A stretch of 50,800 nt of DNA, from positions 1 to 50,800 of the forward strand of contig NC_019754.1 in the NCBI RefSeq assembly GCF_000317495.1, given 5' to 3'. A model generated the notes under the pieces. That model saw only the letters and a program-made list of their open reading frames with translations, searched no databases and was not told the DNA's origin. The position numbers and the translations under genes are program-made. Below are positions 19,101-27,554 of this stretch, one piece after another; positions within the stretch are counted from its first letter, which is position 1, and each line of letters begins with the position of its first letter. The DNA comes from Crinalium epipsammum PCC 9333. Lineage in GTDB: Bacteria > Cyanobacteriota > Cyanobacteriia > Cyanobacteriales > PCC-9333.

Positions 19101-19436
19101 GCCTGTAGCTGTGCGGTAGCTGACACGGATACCATCGCGGAGCAGTTTGTATTTTTCCTGGTTAATTTGCAGTAAAGATTGGGAAAGATTGAAGTATAGG
19201 AACTTTTCAATTGCGTCATCATAAGCCGTGCTGGAGTGTCCAGGGTTAAACTGTTCTATGGCTTGCCGCAGATAGCGAGTGAGAATGACTTCGGTTTGAG
19301 AGGTGCGTCCCAGTGTGCCTCTAGCTCCATATTTCTCGCTGTCGAAGGCATAGACAGACTGCCAGCCCAATGTCTGCTCAAAGAAGTTGGCAGTGGTCTG
19401 TTGCACTAAGCGGTCTTCGGAGTATTCGGCACTCAT
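16182..19436 (-). CDS. hsdR: Type I restriction enzyme, R subunit (HsdR)
   Basis: 1084 residues, full length. The N-terminal nuclease has RPDIIGF (Asp151) and LLFIELKK (Glu165, Lys167), the PD-(D/E)XK core. The SF2 translocase follows: Walker A TQGSGKS at about 300-306 and DEAH at 398-401. The C-terminus is helical and binds the methylase core. It would cut DNA distant from unmethylated sites after ATP-driven translocation. It is last in the hsdM-hsdS-hsdR operon, separated from hsdS by a dead antitoxin/toxin pair. Start ATG 19436 precedes conserved N-terminal sequence (SAEYSEDRLVQQ). Confidence 0.96.
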   Translation of the reverse strand: MSAEYSEDRLVQQTTANFFEQTLGWQSVYAFDSEKYGARGTLGRTSQTEVILTRYLRQAIEQFNPGHSSTAYDDAIEKFLYFNLSQSLLQINQEKYKLLRDGIRVSYRTATGELREPLLRVIDFDNPDNNHFLIVRELWIKGTLYPPKRPDIIGFVNGIPLLFIELKKSCRDVRVAYDDNFTRYKTEIPHLFYHNAIVMLSNGIDAKVGTITSPYKFFHEWRRLTENEKGRVHFETMLRGMCSKQNFLDLVQNFILFDNSSGTTYKILARNHQFLGVNRAFQAVKDREIRSGKLGVFWHTQGSGKSYSMAFLTEKVHRLLSGSFTFLLVTDRQELDKQIVQTFAGVGAIPNDSTQANNGDHLDTLLKQNNRYACTLIHKFNKPNHTYSDRPNIIVLCDEAHRTQYGTLAGNMRNGLEKASFIAFTGTPLMQSEEDQKTREFFGDYISTYDFQRAVEDGSTVPLYYDNRGEKLRFVDQSGNQQVVARPDELNQRIADELAKLDLDEEAEERVLRRIGNDYLILTADSRLDRIAEDLVAHYTTRWQTGKAMLVCLDKLTAVRMYNLIHHYWQQAIANQTTQVIRATNDQDLIGQQQYLAWLQATEYAVVVSEAANENKTFDDWGLDIRPHRSKMQSRHLEEDFKNENHPFRLAIVCAMWLTGFDVPSLATLYMDKPMQGHSLMQAIARANRVAEGKNNGLLIDYNGILKSLRTALAKYAKLNVVIGDDSDDQAGIVPYKDLEQLRDNYAEAIQTCSNHLASLGFDLEELIQAEGFDKLALLDKENQNSAVNAVCTNDESRARFEVMSQDVFNKKQALITEPRLTEPFQPQHNAIEAVYNQLNKQQELAMDLNAVLRALHGVISKIVTVETSDRLPGADSGKLYNISEINFERLEEEFAGSKTKNIQVQTLKKAVEQQLERMLRRNPCRIDLYTHYQQIIEDYNRETERATIEQTFEQLLQLISAISEEDSRADREGLNEENLAVFDLLCRQKNNLSARARNQVKEIAYNLIEAIKAKLRKLDNWRGKEKTKAKIQTLIYNYLYSDKTGLPLEEYDESEVAPLANAVFLHIYQQYPSADQNPYSDAA

Positions 19437-19447
19437 GAAATTAGGGG

Positions 19448-19853
19448 TTAGGGGGTGAGCAGATGAACTGTGGGAAAGTAGGCACGGTAACGATTGACAT
19501 CTCTGGTAAGTAGAGGCATTTCTGCGATCACAGCATGGGCACCAAGGTAGAAGTCAGACAAGGGCGAAAGACTCACTCCCGCACGACGGCGGTATTGAAG
19601 AAAACGTTGCCCAGCAAGAAAGGCAGTTTCGTAGGGCAATAGGCCACAACGAAAGAAGTCCGCTGGTAAAGCGGCTTCTAGTTCTTCTACTTGATGAAAC
19701 CCAATGGAGATTTCCACGTAGATGAGGAGGTTAATCACAAGAGTTACCCGCTCTGCATAGTCAGTGAGCATTTGCGCTAACCCTTCAAACCCACTGAGGA
19801 TTTTCAGTAAGGACATCGAGAATAACGTTGCTATCGACTAATACATGGGTCAT
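19448..19853 (-). pseudogene. PIN-domain toxin (VapC-like), frameshifted
   Basis: The true start MTHVLVDSNVILDVL (ATG at 19853) carries the PIN catalytic Asp, but the frame breaks near CAGTGGGTTTGAAGGG (about 19800-19815). The rest continues one frame over as the 19448-19816 ORF, ending SDFYLGAHAVIAEMPLLTRDV, the second and third acidic motifs of PIN RNases. One extra G in the GGG run explains the break. It is 8 bases downstream of an antitoxin relic, so this was a toxin-antitoxin pair that has lost function. Confidence 0.75.
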
Positions 19854-19861
19854 TTGTCTTT

Positions 19862-20080
19862 TCAAGTTAACTGCATAATATCATCGGTATGAGCATGATT
19901 AGTGGATTTGCCTTGCATCGTCTGGACGAGTCTAGCGTCTCGACTGGGAGCAAGTTTTTTACAAAGCTGAAGGGCTTCTCCAACAACTTCGATCTGGACT
20001 TTTGTACCAGGAAGCAATCTAAGCTGTTGCTAGATTTCTTCCAGAATGGTGATTTTTCCTTGGGAGTTAATTTGAGTCAT
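19862..20080 (-). pseudogene. AbrB/MazE-type antitoxin relic with internal stop
   Basis: Reading from the ATG at 20080 gives MTQINSQGKITILEEI, then TAG at 20032-20030, then QQLRLLPGTKVQIEVVGEAL and a C-terminal tail to a TGA at 19862. This is a swapped-hairpin (SpoVT/AbrB) antitoxin; the expected sequence at the stop is an Arg codon, so one or two substitutions killed it. Its start overlaps the hsdS stop by four bases (ATGA), so it is embedded in the restriction operon. Confidence 0.72.
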
Positions 20081-21270
20081 ACAACAATGCTCCCATTCAT
20101 TAGTCGGGGAAGAAGGAGATCACGGGCTTGACGAAGTTTTTTATTTTGAAAATAAAGATTAATAAGCTGTTGATCTACTGGTTTTGAGATATTTTCAAAT
20201 GCCTGCAAAACTTCTTGTGAGGGAACAAGCATCATTTGCTCAGAAAGCTGCTTTTTAGTGACAGAGGCAAAGATGGCTCCACCACCGATTAGGTCTTCTT
20301 GGAAGAAGTATGCTTTCAATTGATAAAATTGAAAGGATTGATAACCTTGCCTATTCCGTATGGCTGCCAAACCTCGCCCAATAATGATCCGGTCGAGGGT
20401 AATGTTTAACCGACCGACAGGCGCACGTACACTACAAAGAATATCTCCTGTCTCTGCAAGCCGATTTGGTTGTGTGCAGTAGGTTTCGTGGCTAATAAAA
20501 CGATTGCCAAACTTTGTAACTCCCTGATGAAAAGGTAGCCCTTGACCAGTAGTGTTGTAAGTAGTAGATCGTGGACTTTGCCCCATAATGAGTTCACAAA
20601 CTTCCTCAAGAGGCTTACAAGTCCACCCCTCCGGCATACCATCAACTACCTTTACCTGATCACACCCTGGAAACCGCAACCGCACAAACCATTCTTTGTA
20701 GAGCCGATGGATGGATTCTTCCAGCAGAGCAATTCGGCGGGTGTTGTTGTCGATGAGGCGATCGTAGTTAAAGAGGATGTCAGCAATGCGCTGTTGAGTT
20801 GGTATAGGTGGATTATGAACTGCGATAGTTGCAAGCTCTGATCCACGAATTCCTTTCTGAGCAACACCAGTTACGATTGCTGTGATCGTGGAACGACCAA
20901 TAGGGGACTTGAAATAGTAGTAGTAAAATTGCGGATCGCAGCATTCTTTACGGAGGCGAACTCGAATCATCGAGGATTCAAATACCATTGGCTCATCATG
21001 ATCAACAATGAGGCTACATTTTCCTGCACCTTCTTCGACTAGAGATCTTCGAGCAAAGAGTAAATCTCCGGCTTGAAGACCGAACCTACCAAGTTCTTCA
21101 TCAGTAACGCTTAAAAGCTTCATTTCTTGGTTGCCAATAAAGGGAAATGCAAACATTTCACCCATGTTGACGATACGAATTCCAGAACCATGAAACTCTT
21201 TAGCCTTATAAAGTCCATTTCGTGACGGAGCCGCATAAAGACTTTCAAACTTAGTGGTTGACCATTTCAT
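20077..21270 (-). CDS. hsdS: Type I restriction enzyme, specificity subunit (HsdS)
   Basis: 397 residues with two target-recognition halves: N-terminal TRD ending in the conserved helix PPIPTQQRIADILFNYDRLI (about 153-172) and second TRD starting PEGWTCKPLEEVCELIMGQS, ending in QARDLLLPRLMNG. This is the usual two-TRD layout defining a bipartite recognition site. Overlaps hsdM by four bases upstream. Its stop overlaps the antitoxin-relic start. Actual DNA target cannot be read from sequence. Confidence 0.94.
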   Translation of the reverse strand: MKWSTTKFESLYAAPSRNGLYKAKEFHGSGIRIVNMGEMFAFPFIGNQEMKLLSVTDEELGRFGLQAGDLLFARRSLVEEGAGKCSLIVDHDEPMVFESSMIRVRLRKECCDPQFYYYYFKSPIGRSTITAIVTGVAQKGIRGSELATIAVHNPPIPTQQRIADILFNYDRLIDNNTRRIALLEESIHRLYKEWFVRLRFPGCDQVKVVDGMPEGWTCKPLEEVCELIMGQSPRSTTYNTTGQGLPFHQGVTKFGNRFISHETYCTQPNRLAETGDILCSVRAPVGRLNITLDRIIIGRGLAAIRNRQGYQSFQFYQLKAYFFQEDLIGGGAIFASVTKKQLSEQMMLVPSQEVLQAFENISKPVDQQLINLYFQNKKLRQARDLLLPRLMNGSIVV

Positions 21271-23381
21271 AGCATCAACTCCTCAAGATTGGTCTGAATC
21301 ATCGTTGCTAACTCCACCGCCGCCTGATTGAGTTCAGATAACTCTAAATGAATTTCCTTCAGCCGTTCCTCAAATCCCTCCTCATCCTCCTGATCTGCCG
21401 CTCCTACGCCCACATAGCGTCCCGGTGTGAGGCTGCTATCACTCTTAGCAATCTCATCACGAGTAACTACCTTACACAATCCCGGCACATCCACCAGTGC
21501 CGCCTCTGGGAACCGAGTTTGCAGCCAGTGTATCTGCTGGTTGATGTACAGCGTCGTCTTAATCGCCTGTACAACCCCGTCATGGGCAGCATTCAATCCA
21601 TCTCGATATTGGCGGATCGACTTACTATTCAACTCCTCTGTTTTACGAGCCTCTAGCTTTTTCTCTGCGAGTTCCAATGCTCTTATAGTCAGCTTGTGGC
21701 TCTCATTCACTTGTTTTTGGAGCGTTTTGAGTCGAGGAACAAAAGGCACGAAATTCTCAGCGCAGGCTTTTTGTTCCTCGTTGGTAGATAAGGCATTACC
21801 ATCCATCTCCTCCATATAGTCCGTTAAATCCGTCTTCAGCGTTCCCCACTCTTCCGCCAGCAGTTTCATCGCTTCATCCTGCTCTGCTAGGACAGCTTGG
21901 AACGCTGCAATATCCTCTGCTGAAATGTCCTCAGTCGGTTTTAACCCCTGCTTAAATGTTGTTAGCACCTTAGTCAGAGACGTGATCGCTGGATTCAATG
22001 CCGCAATGGAGGGCGCGATCGCGCTTGCCTCCTGGTGAGTTTGCATTAAATACTCTCGCACCAACCCCAGGTAACGGGATTGTTCACCGCGATAAAGCCA
22101 TGCTATCGCAGTAATGTTTTTAAGTTGCTCTTCACTAAAATCTCGAATCTTGCGACTAATGACCCGATGTAGGCTACGGGCATCAATCATCAGCACCTTA
22201 TCTTTGTGTTCGGCTGGCTTACCTCGGTCAAAAAACCAGAGTGTGCATGGGAGAGATCGGGTGTAGAAAAAGTTGGTTCCAATAGAGATGATCGCATCCA
22301 CATCTCCTGTAGCGATTATCTGCTCCCTGATTTCTTTCTCTCCATGTCCCGCATCCGAAGCAGAACTAGCCATCACAAAGCCTGCCCGTCCCTTAGAGTT
22401 CAAGTAGCTGTAATAATACTGAATCCACAGATAGTTAGCATTGCTCACCGCTCCAGTTTTGGCACTAATGCCAGGGAGCTTTTTATCAGTGAACAGCCGC
22501 GGGTCTGTCTTCACCTTCTCTGGACTAACGCTATCCACGTTAAAAGGTGGATTCGACATCACAAAATCGCACGCCCCGATCAAGTCGTCACACTTGTCAT
22601 AAAACGTGTTGCCCTGGCGAATATTACCTTCTAGGCCATGCACTGCAAGGTTCATCTTTGCCAGCCGAATGTTATTATCTGACTTCTCCTGACCACAAAA
22701 CGTAATCCGCTCTGATGGGTTAGTACCCTGATTTTCCAGAAAGTGCCCTGTCTGCACAAACATACCTGCACTACCACACGCTGGGTCAAACACTACCCCA
22801 CGGGTCGGCTCAATCACATTTACAATTGTCCGTACTAGGGACGGCGGTGTAAAGAACTCGCCCCCCTCCTGGGCACCTGTCATCGCAAACTTGTTCAGGA
22901 AATACTCATAAATACGTCCAAATACATCCCCTGTCGCCTGCTTCAGTTCATCCCGTGCGAAAATTCGCACCAACTCACCCAACAGACCCGGATCGAAGCT
23001 AGTATACTCCTTGGGTAACACACCCTGGAGCATCTCCGTCTGAGCCTCAATCAACTCCATCGCTTCTTTAATTGCTGTACCGTGATCGCAACCCCCCGGC
23101 AACGTGAGGATGTAGTCGTAATGGGCTTTTTCTGGTAAAAAGATTGCCGCTTTCCCTGTAAAGTCTCCTGAAGTCAAAGGTCTTTTCTTTCCCCCACGCG
23201 ATGGCAATGTCGGTTCAATCTCAGCCTTCACCGCCTCAAATCTATTGGTTGCATGGCGTAGAAATATTAGCCCTAGCACGGGCATACTGTATTCGTTCGC
23301 GTTGAGATTGGAATTAGCACGCAGATTGTCAGCCGCCTCCCATAAGGAGCTTTCCAGAACACTAATATTAAGCATTGACAT
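21267..23381 (-). CDS. hsdM: Type I restriction enzyme, methylase subunit (HsdM)
   Basis: 704 residues. SAM-binding motif VFDPACGSAGMF (Asp199 onward) and catalytic NPPF (277-280) mark an N6-adenine methyltransferase; the N-terminal helical domain (about 1-150) contacts HsdS. The tail beyond about residue 480 is a long charged coiled-coil-like extension (EEWGTLKTDLTDYMEEMDG, LELAEKKLEARKTEELNSK), making it longer than the roughly 500-residue classic enzymes. First gene of the operon. ATG 23381 is followed by another Met at residue 3. Confidence 0.95.
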   Translation of the reverse strand: MSMLNISVLESSLWEAADNLRANSNLNANEYSMPVLGLIFLRHATNRFEAVKAEIEPTLPSRGGKKRPLTSGDFTGKAAIFLPEKAHYDYILTLPGGCDHGTAIKEAMELIEAQTEMLQGVLPKEYTSFDPGLLGELVRIFARDELKQATGDVFGRIYEYFLNKFAMTGAQEGGEFFTPPSLVRTIVNVIEPTRGVVFDPACGSAGMFVQTGHFLENQGTNPSERITFCGQEKSDNNIRLAKMNLAVHGLEGNIRQGNTFYDKCDDLIGACDFVMSNPPFNVDSVSPEKVKTDPRLFTDKKLPGISAKTGAVSNANYLWIQYYYSYLNSKGRAGFVMASSASDAGHGEKEIREQIIATGDVDAIISIGTNFFYTRSLPCTLWFFDRGKPAEHKDKVLMIDARSLHRVISRKIRDFSEEQLKNITAIAWLYRGEQSRYLGLVREYLMQTHQEASAIAPSIAALNPAITSLTKVLTTFKQGLKPTEDISAEDIAAFQAVLAEQDEAMKLLAEEWGTLKTDLTDYMEEMDGNALSTNEEQKACAENFVPFVPRLKTLQKQVNESHKLTIRALELAEKKLEARKTEELNSKSIRQYRDGLNAAHDGVVQAIKTTLYINQQIHWLQTRFPEAALVDVPGLCKVVTRDEIAKSDSSLTPGRYVGVGAADQEDEEGFEERLKEIHLELSELNQAAVELATMIQTNLEELML

Positions 23382-23888
23382 AGTTCAGTTTTGTCTAAAA
23401 ATCTCTTCAATATGGGACTACTATGCCATCAGGGTTCTGTACGAGCAGAAATTTTGAAGTGTCTGGAACGACGATGTTTTGTTCCAATCCAATCAAAATT
23501 AACAGCATAACGTTAGTTAATGAGATAACTATAGGAGAGGAAACACTTACTGAAAAGCTTAACATATCTGCGTTTCAGCCAGTTTTTCAGAAATACTGGC
23601 TTCGATAAGCTAAATTCGCATAGCACTTTTTCAGTAGACACTACCCCCAATGGGGTTACTGCCTTGAGATTGACCTACAACCGCCACAAAATCAAATTAA
23701 CAACATATTCTTACACACTGAATCCGACGTTTTAACAACAGTAACTCAGGGGTTTTCGCTACTCTGCATTACAAAACTTTACAGCGCGTCCCATTTGGCA
23801 CGTATCTCAGCGTTCAAAAATGTACGAACCTAAACATCCAGCTATCAAAATATTGGACAAACTAGCACAGCAAAGGGAGCAACTATAA
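23382..23888. other. Divergent spacer between hsdM and the parB relic
   Basis: Should contain the hsd promoter. A GCCAGT...ACTGGC inverted repeat lies near 23578-23600, and the 44-base block shared with 12871-12914 sits at 23662-23705. No gene. Confidence 0.4.
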
Positions 23889-24357
23889 ATGCCTAGACCC
23901 CGCAAAACCGAACAACCTTACAAAGCCAAAGCCAATATCGACTTCTTAATGGGAGAGGAACAGCCAAGCATAACCCCATTATCAATACCAATTGACTCAA
24001 TTTCCCTACCTGAAACTAAACCTCGGCGCTACTTCGATCCCGCCAAGATGGAGCAACTCATTCAATCCGTGAAAACTCACGGAATTCTCGAAAACTTGCT
24101 CATCCGTCCCCTCCCTGGTCAGGAATCAAAATATGAATTAGTAGCTGGAGAACGACGCTATCCAACCAGCCACTGAAGTAGAATCTCCCAAAGCTAATAT
24201 TCAAGCACTTACCCGTCGCTTAACCCAGTCAAAAATTTGGGAAGACAAGAAAAAGTGGAGGCAAGCGCAGACACTATTAAAAAAGCTAGAAGCTTTAATT
24301 GCAAAAGAACCAGCTACTAGCGAAGATAATGCAGATGAGGCTTCTATTGAAGATTAG
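23889..24357 (+). pseudogene. parB: ParB relic with internal deletion
   Basis: The first 91 codons encode a normal ParB N-terminus: PRPRKTEQPYKAKANIDFLM, SIPIDSISLPETKPRRYFD, LIQSVKTHGILENLLIRPL and the GERRY motif of the ParB/Srx domain. Immediately after GERRY the frame changes and a C-terminal tail follows (AIQPATEVESPK, RRLTQSKIWEDKKKW, ending ASIED at 24357). The HTH centre is missing, so an internal deletion joined the ends out of frame. No parA is adjacent; the intact ParA at 11952-12554 has its own RHH partner. Confidence 0.75.
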
Positions 24358-24918
24358 CGGGTATCCAATATTAGGAAGCAATACTTTCAGTTACTTTACC
24401 TTTGGTAATTTGTAAAAAAGGGTTGGTTGGAACGAATAACCACTGGTAATTATCGCCGTCTCTCAACTAACTTACCAACTCCACCGTCAATAAGCTAATT
24501 CAGATTTAATTTTCCAACTATGTGTATGCGGCGCAAGGGCTTCAGCTTACAGATTGTGCAATTTAAATGTGGAACAGCTTATTAACTTCCGGCTTTGCAG
24601 ATCGCCCCACGCAGCTACCTTTCTCACTCAATTAGGAAGTTCTACGAGTATGCCTAAATCCTTTTAGATCTACCTGTACTTCCGCAAACTTCAAGCGCCT
24701 AAAAAAGTGTAGATTAGTTTTTTTCGGATCAAGTCTTTCAAATATAAGACTTTAGTAGCACAATTTAATATTAGGGCAATCTCTAGCCATATTCTCTATG
24801 CGGTCGCTTTATAGAGTTAAGTTGATTAGTCATAAATAAGACTTATGTACTGGGCTGTAAGTGATTCCGAACTGGTAGAATTGAAGCCTCAGAATTAATG
24901 TTTGCTGAAGGATAAACC
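24358..24918. other. Intergenic, nothing definite
   Basis: About 560 bases of spacer with no gene and no strong repeat; scattered short GC-rich patches (GGCTTTGCAGATCGCCCCACG) suggest remnants of older insertions. Confidence 0.35.
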
Positions 24919-25332
24919 ATGATTTCAAATGTAATCTTGATAAACAGCGATCAAGAAGACGGAATCCCGTTATACTCGCCTTTTACTGGCATTTTATCTT
25001 GTTCTGAAGATGATTCCGATTTTGATTCAGATGGAAAACACAAAGATCATTCCCTTGTATTCACATACTTTGGAGGGATAGGAGAGTTCTTTTTCCTCAG
25101 ACCTGATGCCTCAGAAATCGTTAGTGCAGGATTTGACGAGGAGCGTGATAGAAATGAGGATATGGTTAAACAGGTTATTAGAATTGCAGAAAAAATTTCC
25201 ACCCGACTTAAGACCGAAAAAAATTTGAATACTCTGATGTTCGTCCAAACAGGTGGTGAGAACGGAATGGTTGTTAGTTGCTTTGAACAGGGCTATCTCG
25301 ATGATGGGCAATGGTACCCGCTCCGCTGCTAA
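24919..25332 (+). CDS. Unknown acidic protein, 137 residues
   Basis: Good ribosome site (GAAGGA, 8 bases before ATG 24919). The product is acidic with a low-complexity SEDDSDFDSDGKHKDHS segment and then an alpha/beta-looking half (FTYFGGIGEFFFLRPDASE, EERDRNEDMVKQVIRIAEK, LMFVQTGGENGMVVS). No family recognised. Isolated between the parB relic and an integrase fragment. Confidence 0.65.
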   Translation: MISNVILINSDQEDGIPLYSPFTGILSCSEDDSDFDSDGKHKDHSLVFTYFGGIGEFFFLRPDASEIVSAGFDEERDRNEDMVKQVIRIAEKISTRLKTEKNLNTLMFVQTGGENGMVVSCFEQGYLDDGQWYPLRC

Positions 25333-25350
25333 CAACATTAACAAAAAAAT

Positions 25351-25521
25351 TCAGAACCCAATTACCAACATAGCCTTCTTTCTCTGTTCGGGGGACACTT
25401 CCAAATATCGTTGTAAAGTCCCCAAGTCTTTGTGAACCGATATTTCCTGAATGTGCCTCAGAGGAATACCAGCATTGTGCATCTGCGTTAGTGCTGTCCA
25501 TCTAAACGAGGTTCTACTGGT
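25351..25521 (-). pseudogene. C-terminal fragment of a tyrosine recombinase
   Basis: Reading minus gives FRWTALTQMHNAGIPLRHIQ, then EISVHKDLGTLQRYLEVSPE, QRKKAMLVIGF and stop: the last helix region of phage-integrase-family recombinases including the catalytic-type His and Tyr (GTLQRYLEV). The first ~200 residues are absent, and the fragment abuts the stop of the 24919 gene, so this marks an old element boundary. Confidence 0.65.
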
Positions 25522-25647
25522 ACACTTCAATAGTCGAGAATCATTAAGAAAAGTTAAGCTATAAAATACTTACACCGAGAGAGTTTTAGGCCCTCTCTGC
25601 ACTTTCTGCACACTTGCTACTCAAACGCCGCTATAAGCAATATTTAA

Positions 25648-25667
25648 AACAAAGTTTCAACTTTGTT
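25648..25667 (-). terminator. Hairpin downstream of the TIGR04255 operon
   Basis: AACAAAGTT-TC-AACTTTGTT, a 9-bp perfect stem, with AGCAA/TTGCT as outer arms. It lies 57 bases beyond the last stop of the operon, a fitting terminator position. Confidence 0.5.
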
Positions 25668-25723
25668 TGTGGCTTGCTATCAAAATATTTATAGCTAGAA
25701 AAATCTTCTTTCTATTAGTTTAA

Positions 25724-26242
25724 TCATTTAAGCAATTTCAAAGCTTTTTCTTTATATTCATCGCTCACGTCATTAAGATATTTTTTCAATATCTCTCCCA
25801 TATTTAAAACATTATTTTTAGTTTTATTCTTATGAAATTCTTTACATTCGCCTTTGCAACTTAAAAATGTTTCTGCTATAGGAAGTATTACAGTTTCATT
25901 AGCTGGATTTAATTCATAATGTAATTTTCTTACGCTAATTATAGGGAATGAAGGATCTTCCTTGTTACTTAATTTACCTTGATTACCTGAAAAACACTCT
26001 TCTCCAAAACTGATTATTCTAATACTGTCAATTTGATTTATATTCATCATTAATAACATCCCCAAAACAATTTTTTCTAATTCTTCTTCATTAGTCGCTC
26101 GCCAAAATGATGGTTTTCCTTTTCCTTTATTAATATCAAGAGCATATCTCATGGCATGTAGGGGAGATAAAATTTGTTTAGCATCTTTCCCCTCCTGCCA
26201 CATAGCTAAACTTTGAATTTTCCTAATAAAACAATTCATCAA
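25724..26242 (-). CDS. Unknown protein, third gene of a TIGR04255-type operon
   Basis: 172 residues, mixed alpha/beta, no recognised family. WRATNEEELEKIVLGMLLMM and IRIISFGEECF look like a folded core. It has four Cys in SCKGECKEFH and upstream FIRKIQ... but no full zinc pattern. Follows the 26248 gene by 5 bases, so clearly one transcript. Confidence 0.62.
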   Translation of the reverse strand: MMNCFIRKIQSLAMWQEGKDAKQILSPLHAMRYALDINKGKGKPSFWRATNEEELEKIVLGMLLMMNINQIDSIRIISFGEECFSGNQGKLSNKEDPSFPIISVRKLHYELNPANETVILPIAETFLSCKGECKEFHKNKTKNNVLNMGEILKKYLNDVSDEYKEKALKLLK

Positions 26243-26247
26243 ATACT

Positions 26248-26796
26248 TTATTCCTGCAATTCTTTCAAATATTTAACAATGTACTCTTTTTGTTCGTGTT
26301 TTAAAATTTTTGTTGCCTCCGTAAGTAAATTTTCGGCTACTGGAGATAACCCTATGGCAAAGCTGATTGCTTCCAAAGCAGCATATCTTATGGACGGCCT
26401 AGAATCTTCTAACAGATGTTTGATTATATTAGAACTATCATGTGAGTAATATTGATTAACAAGCATTGGGCCAAGAAGCCTAATCATAATTAATGCTTCT
26501 AATAAATCCATTTGTCTATTTACCTGGGATAGCACAAACATATCTATCCTATTCAATACAGGTATACCCTCTAATAGCTGTTGATATATCGATTCCACCT
26601 TATCCTCAAAGCTATTAATATCTTGACTGCATAGTAAGTAGAGTAAAATGCTACTTCCTACAGATGGGATGCTTTGAATATCTTCTTGAATTTTTGAAGC
26701 TTTTTGGTTAATTATTTCGTACTCATTACTTTTGCCAATATCAGTATAGCTTCTGTAATTACCTTGCCTTATGTCCTTGCTTATTGTTGTAGTCAT
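26248..26796 (-). CDS. Helical HEAT-like protein, second gene of the operon
   Basis: 182 residues, almost all helix. The middle (HDSSNIIKHLLEDSRPSIRYAALEAIS) looks like a HEAT repeat pair, a protein-protein interaction fold. Start overlaps the stop of the TIGR04255 gene by four bases. Function unknown; probably a partner of one of its neighbours. Confidence 0.65.
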   Translation of the reverse strand: MTTTISKDIRQGNYRSYTDIGKSNEYEIINQKASKIQEDIQSIPSVGSSILLYLLCSQDINSFEDKVESIYQQLLEGIPVLNRIDMFVLSQVNRQMDLLEALIMIRLLGPMLVNQYYSHDSSNIIKHLLEDSRPSIRYAALEAISFAIGLSPVAENLLTEATKILKHEQKEYIVKYLKELQE

Positions 26797-27554
26797 TGAA
26801 AAAGAGCCTCCGTTTTTTTTGTAATTGCTTTAAAAAATATTTCGTTTCTAAACGAACGTAAGTTGTTTTCAAAAATATTTTTTATTTTGCCTTCATCTTC
26901 CTCGGGTGAAAAAATTACGTCCTGGTAAATATCTATATCAAATATTAAAGGTAAAGTATTATTCTCCGTTAATTCTCCAATAGTTTGGTTAACGATTGCA
27001 ATTGAAGGTAAATATTTCGGATTAGTTACAACCAATCTCATAAAATAATCCATCAGTGTTACTTTTATATCTGCACTAATTTCAGGAAATATTTTTACAT
27101 AATCCTCAATTTTAAATGGCTCTTTAAATGGAATTTCCATTTTATTTATATACCTTAGTGCTACTCTGGAAACTGCATCTGGTCTGGCAACCTGTACATA
27201 CATTTTCCAGAGATTGCAGGCTTGATTATAGAAATTATCCCAGCTATCATAAGGTTGAAGCTGGCTGAAAGTAAAACCATCTAATCTTACTTGTATAATT
27301 TTTTTATTATCTAATGAACTAAAAACAAATCCTTCTTTGCTAGTAGATAAGGGTATATTGCTAGGAATATTATTTAATTGAAAAGAAAAATCTGCTTTGA
27401 GAGATGCTTTAATATTTTTTACAGGAAATTCGTCTTTTATACTTTCTTCAAACAGAGATATATCCTCAAAGTTTAGGTTGGTTGGAAGCGTAGCTCTTAT
27501 ATCAAAAATTGCCTCAACAATGGGTGAATTTTTAAAGTTTGGGTAATCATTCAT
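26793..27554 (-). CDS. TIGR04255-family protein
   Basis: 253 residues with the family hallmarks: NSPIVEAIFDIR at the N-terminus, VSRVALRYINKMEIP in the middle, and RNEIFFKAITKKTEALF at the end. The family is scattered across bacteria by transfer and has no established reaction; it often sits in small operons near defence genes (established pattern; function here inferred). First gene of a tight three-gene operon (overlaps of 4 and spacing of 5 bases). No catalytic signature visible. Confidence 0.8.
   Translation of the reverse strand: MNDYPNFKNSPIVEAIFDIRATLPTNLNFEDISLFEESIKDEFPVKNIKASLKADFSFQLNNIPSNIPLSTSKEGFVFSSLDNKKIIQVRLDGFTFSQLQPYDSWDNFYNQACNLWKMYVQVARPDAVSRVALRYINKMEIPFKEPFKIEDYVKIFPEISADIKVTLMDYFMRLVVTNPKYLPSIAIVNQTIGELTENNTLPLIFDIDIYQDVIFSPEEDEGKIKNIFENNLRSFRNEIFFKAITKKTEALFQ

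Noticed and set aside
23423-23608. 61-codon ORF upstream of the parB relic
   Set aside because: Overlaps an inverted repeat, no ribosome site and no homologous-looking segment.
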